Assembly: GCA_013140465.1 (NCBI GenBank)
Contig: JABFST010000058.1
Location: 1-18,810, forward strand
Direction of reading: 5' to 3'
Length of the DNA stretch: 18,810 nucleotides
DNA from: Methylococcaceae bacterium
Lineage (GTDB): Bacteria > Pseudomonadota > Gammaproteobacteria > Methylococcales > Methylomonadaceae
This document shows, in pieces, positions 7,185-14,778 of this stretch. Each line of letters begins with the position of its first letter. The stretch's first letter is position 1. The position numbers and the translations under genes were made by a program. A model generated the notes under the pieces. It was not told where the DNA came from and did not search any database. It worked only from the letters and a program-made list of their open reading frames with translations.

Positions 7185-8247
7185 TGGCGGGCTCTGCGCT
7201 TATGTTAGGGGCAACGGGGGCGGGTTTTTTGTCTTGTGCCTCTGGGTTTTCTTTGTTTGCATCAGGCGCTTCTTTGTTGCTGCGCTCACTGCCTAAAATC
7301 AGCGGCATACCCGTGTTGCCAGAGCCTATCACGACAATTTTGGAGTTATTGGATTTCGCCAAATCGACGGTGGCTTGTATGCCTTGCCATTTAAGCAGCT
7401 TGTCGGTCAGAGTTTTGGAGACGGTATTTTGGTAATCCTTAATGCCTTCGGCCTCTATGCGTTTTCTTTCGGCTTCGGATTTTTCACTCTTGATGCGGAA
7501 CGCATACGCCTGTTCTTTTTGTTCTTCGGTCAATTTGCTTTCGATCGCTTCACGGATGGTGTCGGGCAATGAAATTTCCCGAATAATGACATCGTTAGCA
7601 GTCACATATTTTTTACCCAGCTCTTCTATGGACTCCAGCACCACTTGGGTCAGGATATTGTCCTTGTTCATGTAGATTTCTTCGGGTTTATAAGGGCTTA
7701 AGCGTTTTCTTAACACCGACTCGACTTCGGGCGCGATGATGGTGTTGATATAGTCTGGGCCGACTTGTTGGTGTAGCAAACCCAACATTTCGTATTCGGG
7801 GTTAAAACGTATCGCCAAACTCAGGTGGATGGGCAAGCCTTGGTTGGTCAATACGTCAAAGTCATGCAGCACGGTTTGAATGCGTCCGTTGTAGATATAC
7901 ATGGTATCCCACGGAAAAATGACATGGATGCCTTCGGTATAGACCTTATCGGTGACTGTGCCAAAAAAGCGTTTGTACAGCACCCCGCCTTCACCCGAAT
8001 TGATGGTGATGACGATTTGCGGCCAGAAAAACGCCAGCGACAACACCGACACCAACAAAAACACGGCAAAGTACGGCAGTTTGTCGCGTACCCAATCCCT
8101 AGAGCCAACTATGCCGTTTTTGAAAAAGCCGAAAAAGGCACTTACGGCAAGTCTATTGGGTATGAGCCGCCCTAAACTTAGGAGACTCTTTTTTATAAAT
8201 CCAATGCGTGCATCCACAGTTATGCCTAAATTGTTAAAAAATGCCAA
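7171..8247 (-). CDS. SPFH/prohibitin-family membrane protein
   Basis: The frame gives up to 358 residues from a TTG at 8247. A GTG at 8217 (348 residues) preceded by AGG is an alternative start; neither is certain and no ATG exists before residue 116. A hydrophobic helix spans residues about 57-76, then a band 7/SPFH domain (about 78-235): GEGGVLYKRFFGTV, GIHVIFPWDTMYIYNGR, LPIHLSLAIRFNP, and TANDVIIREISLPDTIREAIESK. An Arg/Glu/Lys-rich coiled coil follows (about 233-272) and then KIVVIGSGNTGMPLIL, as in prohibitin-like proteins. The last 40 residues are Pro/Ala/Lys-rich and disordered. SPFH proteins form membrane-associated scaffolds and often bind proteases or transporters. It lies 8 bases after the ABC exporter stop and overlaps the lipoprotein gene, so it probably works with both. 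Confidence 0.88.
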   Translation of the reverse strand: MAFFNNLGITVDARIGFIKKSLLSLGRLIPNRLAVSAFFGFFKNGIVGSRDWVRDKLPYFAVFLLVSVLSLAFFWPQIVITINSGEGGVLYKRFFGTVTDKVYTEGIHVIFPWDTMYIYNGRIQTVLHDFDVLTNQGLPIHLSLAIRFNPEYEMLGLLHQQVGPDYINTIIAPEVESVLRKRLSPYKPEEIYMNKDNILTQVVLESIEELGKKYVTANDVIIREISLPDTIREAIESKLTEEQKEQAYAFRIKSEKSEAERKRIEAEGIKDYQNTVSKTLTDKLLKWQGIQATVDLAKSNNSKIVVIGSGNTGMPLILGSERSNKEAPDANKENPEAQDKKPAPVAPNISAEPANEPR

Positions 8248-8255
8248 AATAAGAA

Positions 8256-9881
8256 TTAATTTGCATGATAAAGTCCAAGTAAGCCGTTGTCCATTTTTAA
8301 AACGCGGTCAGCGCAATGGAAATAAGGGTCATCATGCGTGACCGCAATCACGGTTTTACCCTGCTGGGTCAGTTCGGGCAAAATCGTTTCGTAAAAATAC
8401 GCTCTAAAATCAGGATCTTGGTCTGCCGCCAACTCGTCAAAGATCAATATGGGCTTATCTTCCAAAATAGCGGCGATAAACGCGAGGCGCTTTTTTTGCC
8501 CGGTCGAAAGATTAGTGTTGGTGAAATACCCTTCTGGCGAATAACTGGTTTTTTCATCCAGCTGCATTCTTTTCAGCCAATAAGAGATTTTGTTTTCGTC
8601 TACGTTGGCTAAGCCATAGAGCCTGTTAAACAGGTGGAAATCGGTAAAAATGGTTGAGAACAATTCCCTGTAACTCGCATAATTGCTGTCATCCACCAAA
8701 TCCTTGTCCCGATAAATAGCCCCGCTCACGGGATAATACAAGCCTGTAATTAATTTTAACAAAGTTGATTTGCCGCTACCATTGCCGCCGACTATAAACA
8801 GCAATTCGCCTTGTTTAAGGTTTAGGCTAATCGGGCCACAGGAAAATTGCGGGCGTTGTTCGGCATCATAATACGCAAAAGACAGCTCCTTAAATGCTAG
8901 CTGAGAAAAACTTTGCCATGCCGACGCAGGTTTGTCGCCCGTGCGGTGGGTGGCCTTATCGACATCTTGTTCTAAGGTTTGGAAGTTGTCTAAGGCTATA
9001 TTGACGCGGTTTAGGGCGGGAATCGCACCTATCAGCAAACTCATAGGCCCCATGATAAACAAGATGGCGGCGTTGATTTTATAAATCTGGTCGCTTTGTT
9101 CGCCTTGTATCGCAGGAATCACAAACACCAGCAACGGCAAAAGGGTATAAAAACACAAGCGCGCCATAATCCAGTCGGTCACTTCCAAATTGCCGACTTC
9201 CACTTTAATTTGCTCGGCTTCTAGCGAGGTTTTGCTGATGTCGGCAAACAAATCATCGCGTTTGGCCCGATTGAGTTTTAACTCCTTAAATCCGTCCAAC
9301 AAATGGTTTAAGGTGTCAAAAAACGTGTTTTCTTTGTGCCGCGCCTGTTGCAGATGCTGGCGGGTTTTTTCCCTATGGGAAAAATAAATCAGTGTGGTTG
9401 TGCCCGTAATGCCTATCGTCAGCACGAAACTCAGCGGCGACAACCATAAAATGTACAGCAAGCTGGCGACGATCAAGATGGCGGCTTGTCCGGCACTGCT
9501 TAATAACAATATCGATTGGGAAATCAGGCTGGAATCTTGGGTCAAACGGCTATATAAATCGTTGCGGTTGCTTTGCTCGATAAAGCTAAATTCGGTATGG
9601 CGCAATTTGTCGGCAATCCTAACGCGCACAGTGCGTAAGGCTTCTTCTATCGCTAACATGGATTGCGACAGCACAAATTTTTGCGTATATAAAAATAAGC
9701 AAAAAGCCACCAAGTACATAAAAAACAACCTGGCTTGTACGCCGCCGCCAAAATCGGTTTCGGCGGCATGGTTAATCAGAGCGATTAACAGCGCGTTGGC
9801 AAGTCCCGAGACTATCGACATTACGATAATGCGATGTTTGGCGATACGCGATTCTTTATTAATAAAGTTAAGTAATTTCAT
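8256..9881 (-). CDS. Cyclic-peptide/siderophore-type ABC exporter (PvdE/SyrD family)
   Basis: A 541-residue half-transporter with fused membrane and ATPase domains, close in pattern to the PvdE/SyrD cyclic peptide exporter family (TIGR01194). Transmembrane helices lie near residues 18-38, 53-70, 130-150, 152-168, 238-258 and 270-290. The ATPase has Walker A GGNGSGKST (365-373), signature LSTGQKKRLAF (458-468), Walker B ILIFDE (478-483), the family block FDELAADQDPDFR (the usual W after FDE is L here) and the switch histidine H516 in VTHDD. Known members export pyoverdine precursor, syringomycin or microcin-like peptides from cytoplasm to periplasm. It is the first gene of the tight run that continues with the SPFH and lipoprotein genes. 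No strong ribosome binding site precedes the ATG. No nonribosomal synthetase or obvious precursor peptide is in the window, so the cargo is unknown. Confidence 0.92.
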   Translation of the reverse strand: MKLLNFINKESRIAKHRIIVMSIVSGLANALLIALINHAAETDFGGGVQARLFFMYLVAFCLFLYTQKFVLSQSMLAIEEALRTVRVRIADKLRHTEFSFIEQSNRNDLYSRLTQDSSLISQSILLLSSAGQAAILIVASLLYILWLSPLSFVLTIGITGTTTLIYFSHREKTRQHLQQARHKENTFFDTLNHLLDGFKELKLNRAKRDDLFADISKTSLEAEQIKVEVGNLEVTDWIMARLCFYTLLPLLVFVIPAIQGEQSDQIYKINAAILFIMGPMSLLIGAIPALNRVNIALDNFQTLEQDVDKATHRTGDKPASAWQSFSQLAFKELSFAYYDAEQRPQFSCGPISLNLKQGELLFIVGGNGSGKSTLLKLITGLYYPVSGAIYRDKDLVDDSNYASYRELFSTIFTDFHLFNRLYGLANVDENKISYWLKRMQLDEKTSYSPEGYFTNTNLSTGQKKRLAFIAAILEDKPILIFDELAADQDPDFRAYFYETILPELTQQGKTVIAVTHDDPYFHCADRVLKMDNGLLGLYHAN

Positions 9882-10065
9882 CAGAATAATTTACGGCGGC
9901 GTGCAGAAGAAAAACAGCTATGAGTCGGTGCGTAATGGGCCTAAACACACCCTTGAACCTACCCGCAGTTAAGCAAAACAGCTAGAGTACAACGACTTTA
10001 GCCGTTGCCGTGTCGGCAATGAAAGTGTTATTACAAGGTCGTTCCCCGCACAACCCATACCGCAA
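9882..10065. other. Intergenic gap between C45-like gene and ABC exporter
   Basis: This 184-base stretch holds no frame I trust. A small perfect hairpin TTGCCG/CGGCAA with a 3-base loop lies at 10005-10019, without a T-run. I find no convincing promoter in front of the exporter on the minus strand, so read-through from the C45-like gene remains possible. Confidence 0.4.
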
Positions 10066-11358
10066 TTATGGCTGCGGTGACTTGAGTTTGCCATCACGAA
10101 AAACATACACCCATCCCGCCGCCAATACTGCAACACCCAACACCAGCAAGCCTATGTCCAGCCATTTGTCGGTTGCAGTCGCTGCTGATTTAACCAGCTG
10201 ATACTTTTCAAACAAGGGCTGGGCGTTAGGGGCCAGTGCCGTTTGGGTGTACAGGTACAAAACCTGGTCTTTGGGTGTAAACACCATAGACTGCAAAGTC
10301 CGTTGGCTAAAAATCGCTTGGCGGCTATTGGCCTGATCCAGCATCAGGCTAATGACGTTGGCAACGCTGAGGTTTTCGGCGGGTAATGTCCTTAGCAATT
10401 CGGCAAACCGTCCCCAACGGTAAAAATCGATGGTGTTATAGCAATTGCGCGGCGATGTCTTTAACACAAAACAATCCACGACCACCCATTGCCCGTTCAG
10501 ATGCCCCGACATTTCATTGGTAATTTCGCTGTTGGCCCGTCGCAGTGCGCCACTCGCGCCTAGCGGCTGCTCCAGCACTACGGCGTTGCTTTGGTCTACC
10601 AATAAAAACTGTAGGCTGCGTGCGTAACTATTTTGCGCCAAGGCATGGCTAGCGGGTTCTATCCGGTCGTTCTGCATTAATATTGTGCGCAAGGCAAAAC
10701 TACTGGATTTATGGGCGGGCAAAACCGCTGACACTTGTTGTTCCGAGGCATCGAGCAAGGACACAAACAAGCCGTGGTCATTATAGCCATTGATGATGCC
10801 AACCAAGCCAGCAAAACCGACACTGACCAAGATGCGGCCTTCGTATCGGTAACGGGTAATTGTCTGTAATTGGGCGAGTCCGGCGGAATGCGGCCAATCC
10901 ACATTACGCGCGGCAATCGGATTGTGGTTGTTGTGGTTGGCGGCGGCAAATGCCGAGCCTTTATTGACATCGGTCAAGTCTGGCAACAGCTGTAATAACC
11001 AAAACTCATTGGGTGAAAGCTGTCCATCGCCTAATTTATCGGCGGCACTAAGTTGCAAAACAGCGGCTATGGCATCAACTTCGGCTTTATATTCGGTATC
11101 GGCTGCGGCCTTAAGAGTGCCGACTTGCACCATAAGCTGCTTAAACTGCTCTGGCGACAGCAAATTAGCCAAATAGCTATCGTATTGTTGGGCTGCCTTA
11201 GGAAAGTTTTTTTGTATCTGCTGACCGATGGCTGTGCCAATTTTAGCGCCATTATTGCTGCTGGCATCGATGTCTATCAAGACGGGTTCTGCTGCAACGC
11301 ACCAAGATATGCACAGGCATAAGAACAGAAAACCTTGCTTTAGTAAGGATAAAACCAT
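10066..11358 (-). CDS. Secreted, membrane-anchored C45-like (NAAA/acyltransferase-type Ntn-hydrolase fold) protein
   Basis: A 430-residue protein with an N-terminal signal peptide (hydrophobic residues about 4-22, cleavage near VAA-EP) and a C-terminal helix (about 399-419) followed by a basic tail, so it should be anchored in the inner membrane facing the periplasm. The middle matches the C45/acid-ceramidase-like acylase pattern: an N-terminal helical part, then GSAFAAANHNNHNPIAARNVDWP (R151, N152, D154, W155), then GFAGLVGIINGYNDHGLFVSLLDAS. In this fold the mature chain normally begins with a catalytic Cys at the start of the first of these blocks. Here the block reads K-G-S-A-F-A-A and no Cys is near; the only cysteines are in the signal region and at about 296 and 306. 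Ser135 might substitute, or the protein may be inactive. It precedes the exporter in the same direction. Confidence 0.78.
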   Translation of the reverse strand: MVLSLLKQGFLFLCLCISWCVAAEPVLIDIDASSNNGAKIGTAIGQQIQKNFPKAAQQYDSYLANLLSPEQFKQLMVQVGTLKAAADTEYKAEVDAIAAVLQLSAADKLGDGQLSPNEFWLLQLLPDLTDVNKGSAFAAANHNNHNPIAARNVDWPHSAGLAQLQTITRYRYEGRILVSVGFAGLVGIINGYNDHGLFVSLLDASEQQVSAVLPAHKSSSFALRTILMQNDRIEPASHALAQNSYARSLQFLLVDQSNAVVLEQPLGASGALRRANSEITNEMSGHLNGQWVVVDCFVLKTSPRNCYNTIDFYRWGRFAELLRTLPAENLSVANVISLMLDQANSRQAIFSQRTLQSMVFTPKDQVLYLYTQTALAPNAQPLFEKYQLVKSAATATDKWLDIGLLVLGVAVLAAGWVYVFRDGKLKSPQP

Positions 11359-11573
11359 CGTCGGGATTGTTTTCTTAAAGTTGCTTAAAGAGAACGGACA
11401 ACCGTTTTATAGGGACTAAACGGACGCGTTAAGTGAATGCCGCTTTGCTAAAGAGTGCCCACAGATTCGGGCTATAACCGTTGTCTATAGGGGCTGCCTA
11501 TAGCCGCCCCTACAAAAACAGCCTGGACACGTTATAGACCGCAAACGTGCCCGACTAAAACAGCGTAACGCTA
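11359..11573. other. Intergenic gap between the DUF697-type and C45-like genes, with a hairpin repeat
   Basis: This gap holds a hairpin described separately (11488-11512) and a short inverted repeat AACGG/CCGTT at 11393-11406, about 35 bases before the C45-like start codon, which might be an operator but could be chance. No coding frame is supported. Confidence 0.4.
11488..11512. repeat. Intergenic hairpin, possible dispersed repeat or terminator
   Basis: TAGGGGC (11488-11494) pairs with GCCCCTA (11506-11512), and GC pairs with GC inside a single mismatch, around the loop CTATA. It lies downstream of the DUF697-type gene on the minus strand. The core looks like a mobile palindromic repeat (GTAGGGGC.. 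type); only one copy is visible. No T-run follows on the minus strand. Confidence 0.4.
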
Positions 11574-12125
11574 TTAGGAGGTTGCGGCTTTGTGTGAAGA
11601 AACAAACGCGCGGCCTTCTTCGTACAAACTTTTGAAATGCGCTTTGGCTTTTTCTTCGTCGAAATCTAAGAAATTGCCGCCTGATTCAAAGTGTTCAACA
11701 AAAATCTTGCCTATGGCATAAGTGGCTGCCGAACCAATTAAAGCAGTACTTACAGCACCTGAAGATTGTCCGATGAGTGGAATGGCTTTAATGAAGCTAG
11801 CGACGGGCATGGATAAGGTAATGGCGATTGAACTACCTAATACAGATCCAATGATTGATTTTGCGATGTTTTTGGAAAATGGCACGTCATACACATTAGC
11901 TATGCTGTGTACCAGTTTAAGTTGGATGGCGGACAATGCAGCCATATCAACCAAAGGGAGCGGAACCAAACCGACCGCCATTGCTGCCAGTGTATAATTC
12001 TTAACCGAGGTATGGGCTTCGTCCACGCGCTTAAAGCGCAAATCTAGCGCCTCGTCTTCACCTTGGATGGTTTCTGCTGCCGGCGCTTCTTTGTCGCTGG
12101 CGTTTGCTTTATCATTTGTTGCCAT
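11574..12125 (-). CDS. DUF697/YcjF-like membrane protein (183 aa)
   Basis: The product has a charged N-terminus (residues 1-40, Glu/Asp/Lys-rich) and a membrane core typical of the DUF697 (YcjF-like) family. Helices run from NYTLAAMAVGLVPLPLVDMAA (about 43-65) through LKLVHSIANVYDVPFSKNIAKSIIGSVLGSSI (69-100) to a Gly/Ala-rich pair at 101-144, and end in an amphipathic tail with F-L-D-F-D-E. The V-P-L-P-L-V-D and Q-x-x-L-V-x-x-I-A-x-x-Y motifs are the ones that recall the family. In other bacteria such domains accompany GTPases or stress proteins; their biochemical role is unknown. An excellent ribosome binding site AAGGAGA (12139-12133) lies 7 bases before the ATG, so the start is secure. 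It is transcribed away from the sulfotransferase operon. Confidence 0.85.
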   Translation of the reverse strand: MATNDKANASDKEAPAAETIQGEDEALDLRFKRVDEAHTSVKNYTLAAMAVGLVPLPLVDMAALSAIQLKLVHSIANVYDVPFSKNIAKSIIGSVLGSSIAITLSMPVASFIKAIPLIGQSSGAVSTALIGSAATYAIGKIFVEHFESGGNFLDFDEEKAKAHFKSLYEEGRAFVSSHKAATS

Positions 12126-12219
12126 ATTTGCGTCTCCTTAAATAGTAAAAAGCTACAAGTGCAGCCACACCACATCACGCATAGTGCAGCGGTTGTTGGT
12201 TGAAAATTCAGGAATATCA

Positions 12220-12400
12220 GCTGTGTTGCAAAATCTTGAACGATACCATCATAACTACGCTTTATTATTTCCCCTGATGTACCCAATCGATGGGGCTTTC
12301 AGGTCTTCCGTCCAATGCCTACCACGTTTGAACTATTGTCCGCATTTCCAATTTCACTATATCAAGCGGCGTTTAGCTTTGTCCAGCATAAAAACCCGCC
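12220..12400 (+). mobile_element. Possible decayed IS6-type insertion-sequence end
   Basis: TGTTGCAAA at 12224-12232 is the core of many IS6-family terminal repeats. An ATG 53 bases further on (12277) starts a frame reading MYPIDGAFRSSVQCL..NYC, which weakly echoes the start of IS6-type transposases (M-x-P-x-x-G-x-x-F, then V and C). No transposase catalytic region, second end or target duplication is seen. The likeness could be chance; this is a lead only. Confidence 0.2.
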
Positions 12401-12532
12401 AAATCGCCCCGCCACCAACACCACCCGCAACAACAAAAAATTTTATATATTAATCAATAATATAAAACATGTTATTTAGCATAGCCTGAAATTATTAAGC
12501 TAATTTAGTGCAATAGTTATCTGCAAATTAGT

Positions 12533-12561
12533 TTGTAAGGTCGCCATAGCGGCATTATAAT
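12533..12561 (+). promoter_or_regulatory. Sigma70-type promoter for the sulfotransferase operon
   Basis: TTGTAA (12533-12538) and a perfect TATAAT (12556-12561) are 17 bases apart, just downstream of an AT-rich stretch that could act as an UP element or be a target for a nucleoid protein. A second, weaker pair TTGGGT (12567-12572) and TATAGG (12590-12595), also 17 bases apart, lies right after it. Confidence 0.55.
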
Positions 12562-12703
12562 CCGACTTGGGTAATCTGCTTTTGCCCGCTATAGGATAAT
12601 CCCCAAACTGTCCCTCCAACTAGTTACAGTCGTTTAAGCGGACTCAACTTAGTTGCTAACTGTACACTCTACAACGCAAAATGTTACCGAGGCTCGCTTA
12701 ACG

Positions 12704-13357
12704 ATGCTTATATCCCATCAATACCGTGTTATTTTTGTCCATATCCAACGCACAGGCGGCAACTCGATACGCCATTTATTAAACGAAGCAGACACCGAAG
12801 CCGTGCAAGACTTGCCTGTCGCCGCCGGAAAAAACCGTTTAAAACACTGTTTTATCAGTGATATACACGAAGCGGTCGAACCGGCTTTGTTTGCCGGATA
12901 CACCAAGTTTGCCGTCGTCCGCAACCCTTATGACCGCCTGTTTTCATGGTATTCGATGTTTAAGCACAATACGATTGCTAAATCGGAAATCGCGGGTGGT
13001 GTCGAGCGCACCGCGCATTTGGGCAATGCCGTAGAAGCGGCGGTAGCCCCGTATTTAGATAATTTTGCAAGCTTTTTAAGTTTGCCCAACGAAGGCTTGT
13101 TTGCCCGTTTCCATTACAACCAACTCGATTATCTGCAAATCGACGGTCAGCTTGCGGTAGACCACATCCTCCGTTTTGAAAACTTGACTGACGACTTTAA
13201 CCAGTTGGCGCAACAACTGGGCTTGCCCATGCAACTGCCCGCCGTCAACCAATCCGTCCGCCACCAAGATTACCGCCTTGCCTATTCTGCCAGCACCCAG
13301 CCGTTAATCGCCCAACGCTTTGCCCGCGATTTGGATTATTTTTCTTACACCTTTTAG
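12704..13357 (+). CDS. Sulfotransferase family protein (217 aa)
   Basis: The product is expected to transfer sulfate from PAPS to a hydroxyl or amine of an unknown acceptor. I choose the ATG at 12704, preceded by GAGG 11 bases upstream, rather than a TTG at 12653, because the family fold begins directly with YRVIFVHIQRTGGNSIRHLL. In this stretch residues 15-21 (Q-R-T-G-G-N-S) form the 5'-phosphosulfate loop. The second PAPS motif is FAVVRNPYDRLFSWY (Arg73 to Tyr82), binding the 3'-phosphate, as in the Sulfotransfer_2 group that includes carbohydrate sulfotransferases. The protein has no signal peptide or membrane segment and is short but complete. It is the first gene of a four-gene operon and is followed after 5 bases by an acyl-AMP ligase. 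Confidence 0.88.
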   Translation: MLISHQYRVIFVHIQRTGGNSIRHLLNEADTEAVQDLPVAAGKNRLKHCFISDIHEAVEPALFAGYTKFAVVRNPYDRLFSWYSMFKHNTIAKSEIAGGVERTAHLGNAVEAAVAPYLDNFASFLSLPNEGLFARFHYNQLDYLQIDGQLAVDHILRFENLTDDFNQLAQQLGLPMQLPAVNQSVRHQDYRLAYSASTQPLIAQRFARDLDYFSYTF

Positions 13358-13362
13358 CCGCC

Positions 13363-14766
13363 ATGACGACGTTTATTAGCCAAGCAAATCCCAGTGCCGT
13401 CATTACCGACGGTCAGTTAAGTTGCCATTACCATTTTATTCCCGTCGTTTTTGCCAAATTACGCGCTTATTTTAAAGACCACGGCATTACCCCCCAGCAC
13501 GGTGTGGTGTTGGATTGTGAAAACTCCTTGCCCAGTGCCTTGGTGTTATTGTTTTTGCTGGAACACGATTACCATTTTTTGCTGTCCAAACCCGAAAACA
13601 GCAGCCAAATCCCACCCAAATTTTGTCGATTCCAATTACAGATTCAGGCCACTAGCCTAGAACCTAGCGAATTCTTAACCGTCATCGAACACCCTAGCCA
13701 CACCCTTAGCCCTACTGGCGACGAACCGCGTTTTTATCTGCGTACTTCGGGCAGCACGGGCGAACCTAAAATAATCGTGCATACCCACGCCAAGTTGTTT
13801 GGCAATATTTCCATGTGTGTTGAGCGCTTACGCATCAGCGCCGAAACGCGCATGGCCTTACCCGTGCCGATTTCACATTTGTTTGGCTTGGGCGCGGGCT
13901 TTTTGCCCGGGGTTAGTGTCGGTGCATCGATTGATTTGCAAAAAAGCGCCAATATCATCCGCTACTTACAGCGCGAAAAAGAGTTTGATCCTAACACCGT
14001 GTTTATGACCCCTATTTTTTGCGAATCCTTATTAAAAGGCCGCAAAACCGCCCGCCCCTACCAACTGACCGTTGTTGCTGGCGACCGCTTGCGCGAAGGC
14101 GTGTTTGACCATTACGAAGCCCTGTTCGGCTGTATGGTGCAGTTATATGGCAGCACCGAAATGGGTGCCATCGCCGCTGGTAACCCGTTGGACAACAGTG
14201 CAACCCGCCGCGAGGCCGTCGGCCTACCTATGCCTGATGTGCAAGTGCGCATAGACAAAACCACGGCACAAATCAGTGATGATAGCCATGATACCGGGGA
14301 GATTTGGTGCAAACGCCATTACAGTTTCACTGAATGCTGGGATCATCATGCCCTACCGCTGGGCTTGGAACAAATTGATAAAGACGGCTGGTTTGGCACG
14401 CGTGATTTGGGGCGGTTATTGCCCAATGGCACGATAGAAGTGTTGGGCCGATGTGACCACAGCATTAAACGCGACGGACTTTTAGTGCTGTTTGCCGATG
14501 TTGAAGCCGCGTTGCTTAAAATAGCAGGCGTTGAAGCCGCTGCCGTGGTTGCTTATGGCGAGAGTTTGCGCGGGCGCGGTTTGTGGGCTTATTGCGTAGT
14601 GGCCGAGGACAGCGGTTTGGATAGCGCGGCCATCCGTTCGCAGTGTTTTGATTTATTACCTAAACGCGCGATACCTGATAAGGTACTGCTACTAGATGCC
14701 ATGCCCACTTTAGCCAATGGCAAATTGGACAGGCGCACCTTACTTAAGCTTAGCGAACAACACTAA
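13363..14766 (+). CDS. ANL-family AMP-forming ligase (acyl/aryl-AMP synthetase type)
   Basis: A 467-residue adenylating enzyme that should activate a carboxylic acid with ATP to an acyl-AMP and pass it to CoA, a carrier protein or an amine. Motifs in order: A3 TSGSTGEPK (128-136), A4-like VPISHLFGLGAG (168-179), A5 YGSTEMG (262-268), A7 TRDLG (346-350), hinge LGRCDHSIKRDG (361-372) and A10 N-G-K-L-D-R with catalytic Lys454. The N-terminal part before A3 is short (about 125 residues) compared with full acyl-CoA synthetases (usually over 500 residues), more like compact aryl- or acyl-AMP ligases beside synthase systems. No acyl-carrier protein is encoded nearby. It lacks a clear ribosome binding site and starts 5 bases after the sulfotransferase stop, so coupling is likely. 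The substrate cannot be told from sequence. Confidence 0.9.
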   Translation: MTTFISQANPSAVITDGQLSCHYHFIPVVFAKLRAYFKDHGITPQHGVVLDCENSLPSALVLLFLLEHDYHFLLSKPENSSQIPPKFCRFQLQIQATSLEPSEFLTVIEHPSHTLSPTGDEPRFYLRTSGSTGEPKIIVHTHAKLFGNISMCVERLRISAETRMALPVPISHLFGLGAGFLPGVSVGASIDLQKSANIIRYLQREKEFDPNTVFMTPIFCESLLKGRKTARPYQLTVVAGDRLREGVFDHYEALFGCMVQLYGSTEMGAIAAGNPLDNSATRREAVGLPMPDVQVRIDKTTAQISDDSHDTGEIWCKRHYSFTECWDHHALPLGLEQIDKDGWFGTRDLGRLLPNGTIEVLGRCDHSIKRDGLLVLFADVEAALLKIAGVEAAAVVAYGESLRGRGLWAYCVVAEDSGLDSAAIRSQCFDLLPKRAIPDKVLLLDAMPTLANGKLDRRTLLKLSEQH

Positions 14767-14778
14767 AAGGTAACCCCC

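Larger units (their letters stand above)
12126..12703. other. Divergent intergenic region with AT-rich stretch and leader
   Basis: These 578 bases separate the DUF697-type gene from the sulfotransferase operon. From left to right: a possible decayed insertion-sequence end (about 12220-12400), a strongly AT-rich stretch (12420-12535), a sigma70-like promoter (12533-12561) and an untranslated leader of about 135 bases. Frames crossing it on either strand have no recognisable domain. Confidence 0.5.

Noticed and set aside
9882..10065. A precursor peptide for the ABC exporter, for example a 29-codon minus-strand frame in the gap
   Set aside because: No ribosome binding site, no leader/core pattern and no cleavage motif; it looks like chance.
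12184..12453. An 89-codon plus-strand frame as an intact gene
   Set aside because: It lacks a ribosome binding site and any known domain and has irregular composition; at best it is part of a decayed element.
12653..12703. Upstream TTG start for the first sulfotransferase
   Set aside because: The ATG at 12704 has GAGG upstream and places the conserved PAPS loop at the usual short distance from the N-terminus.
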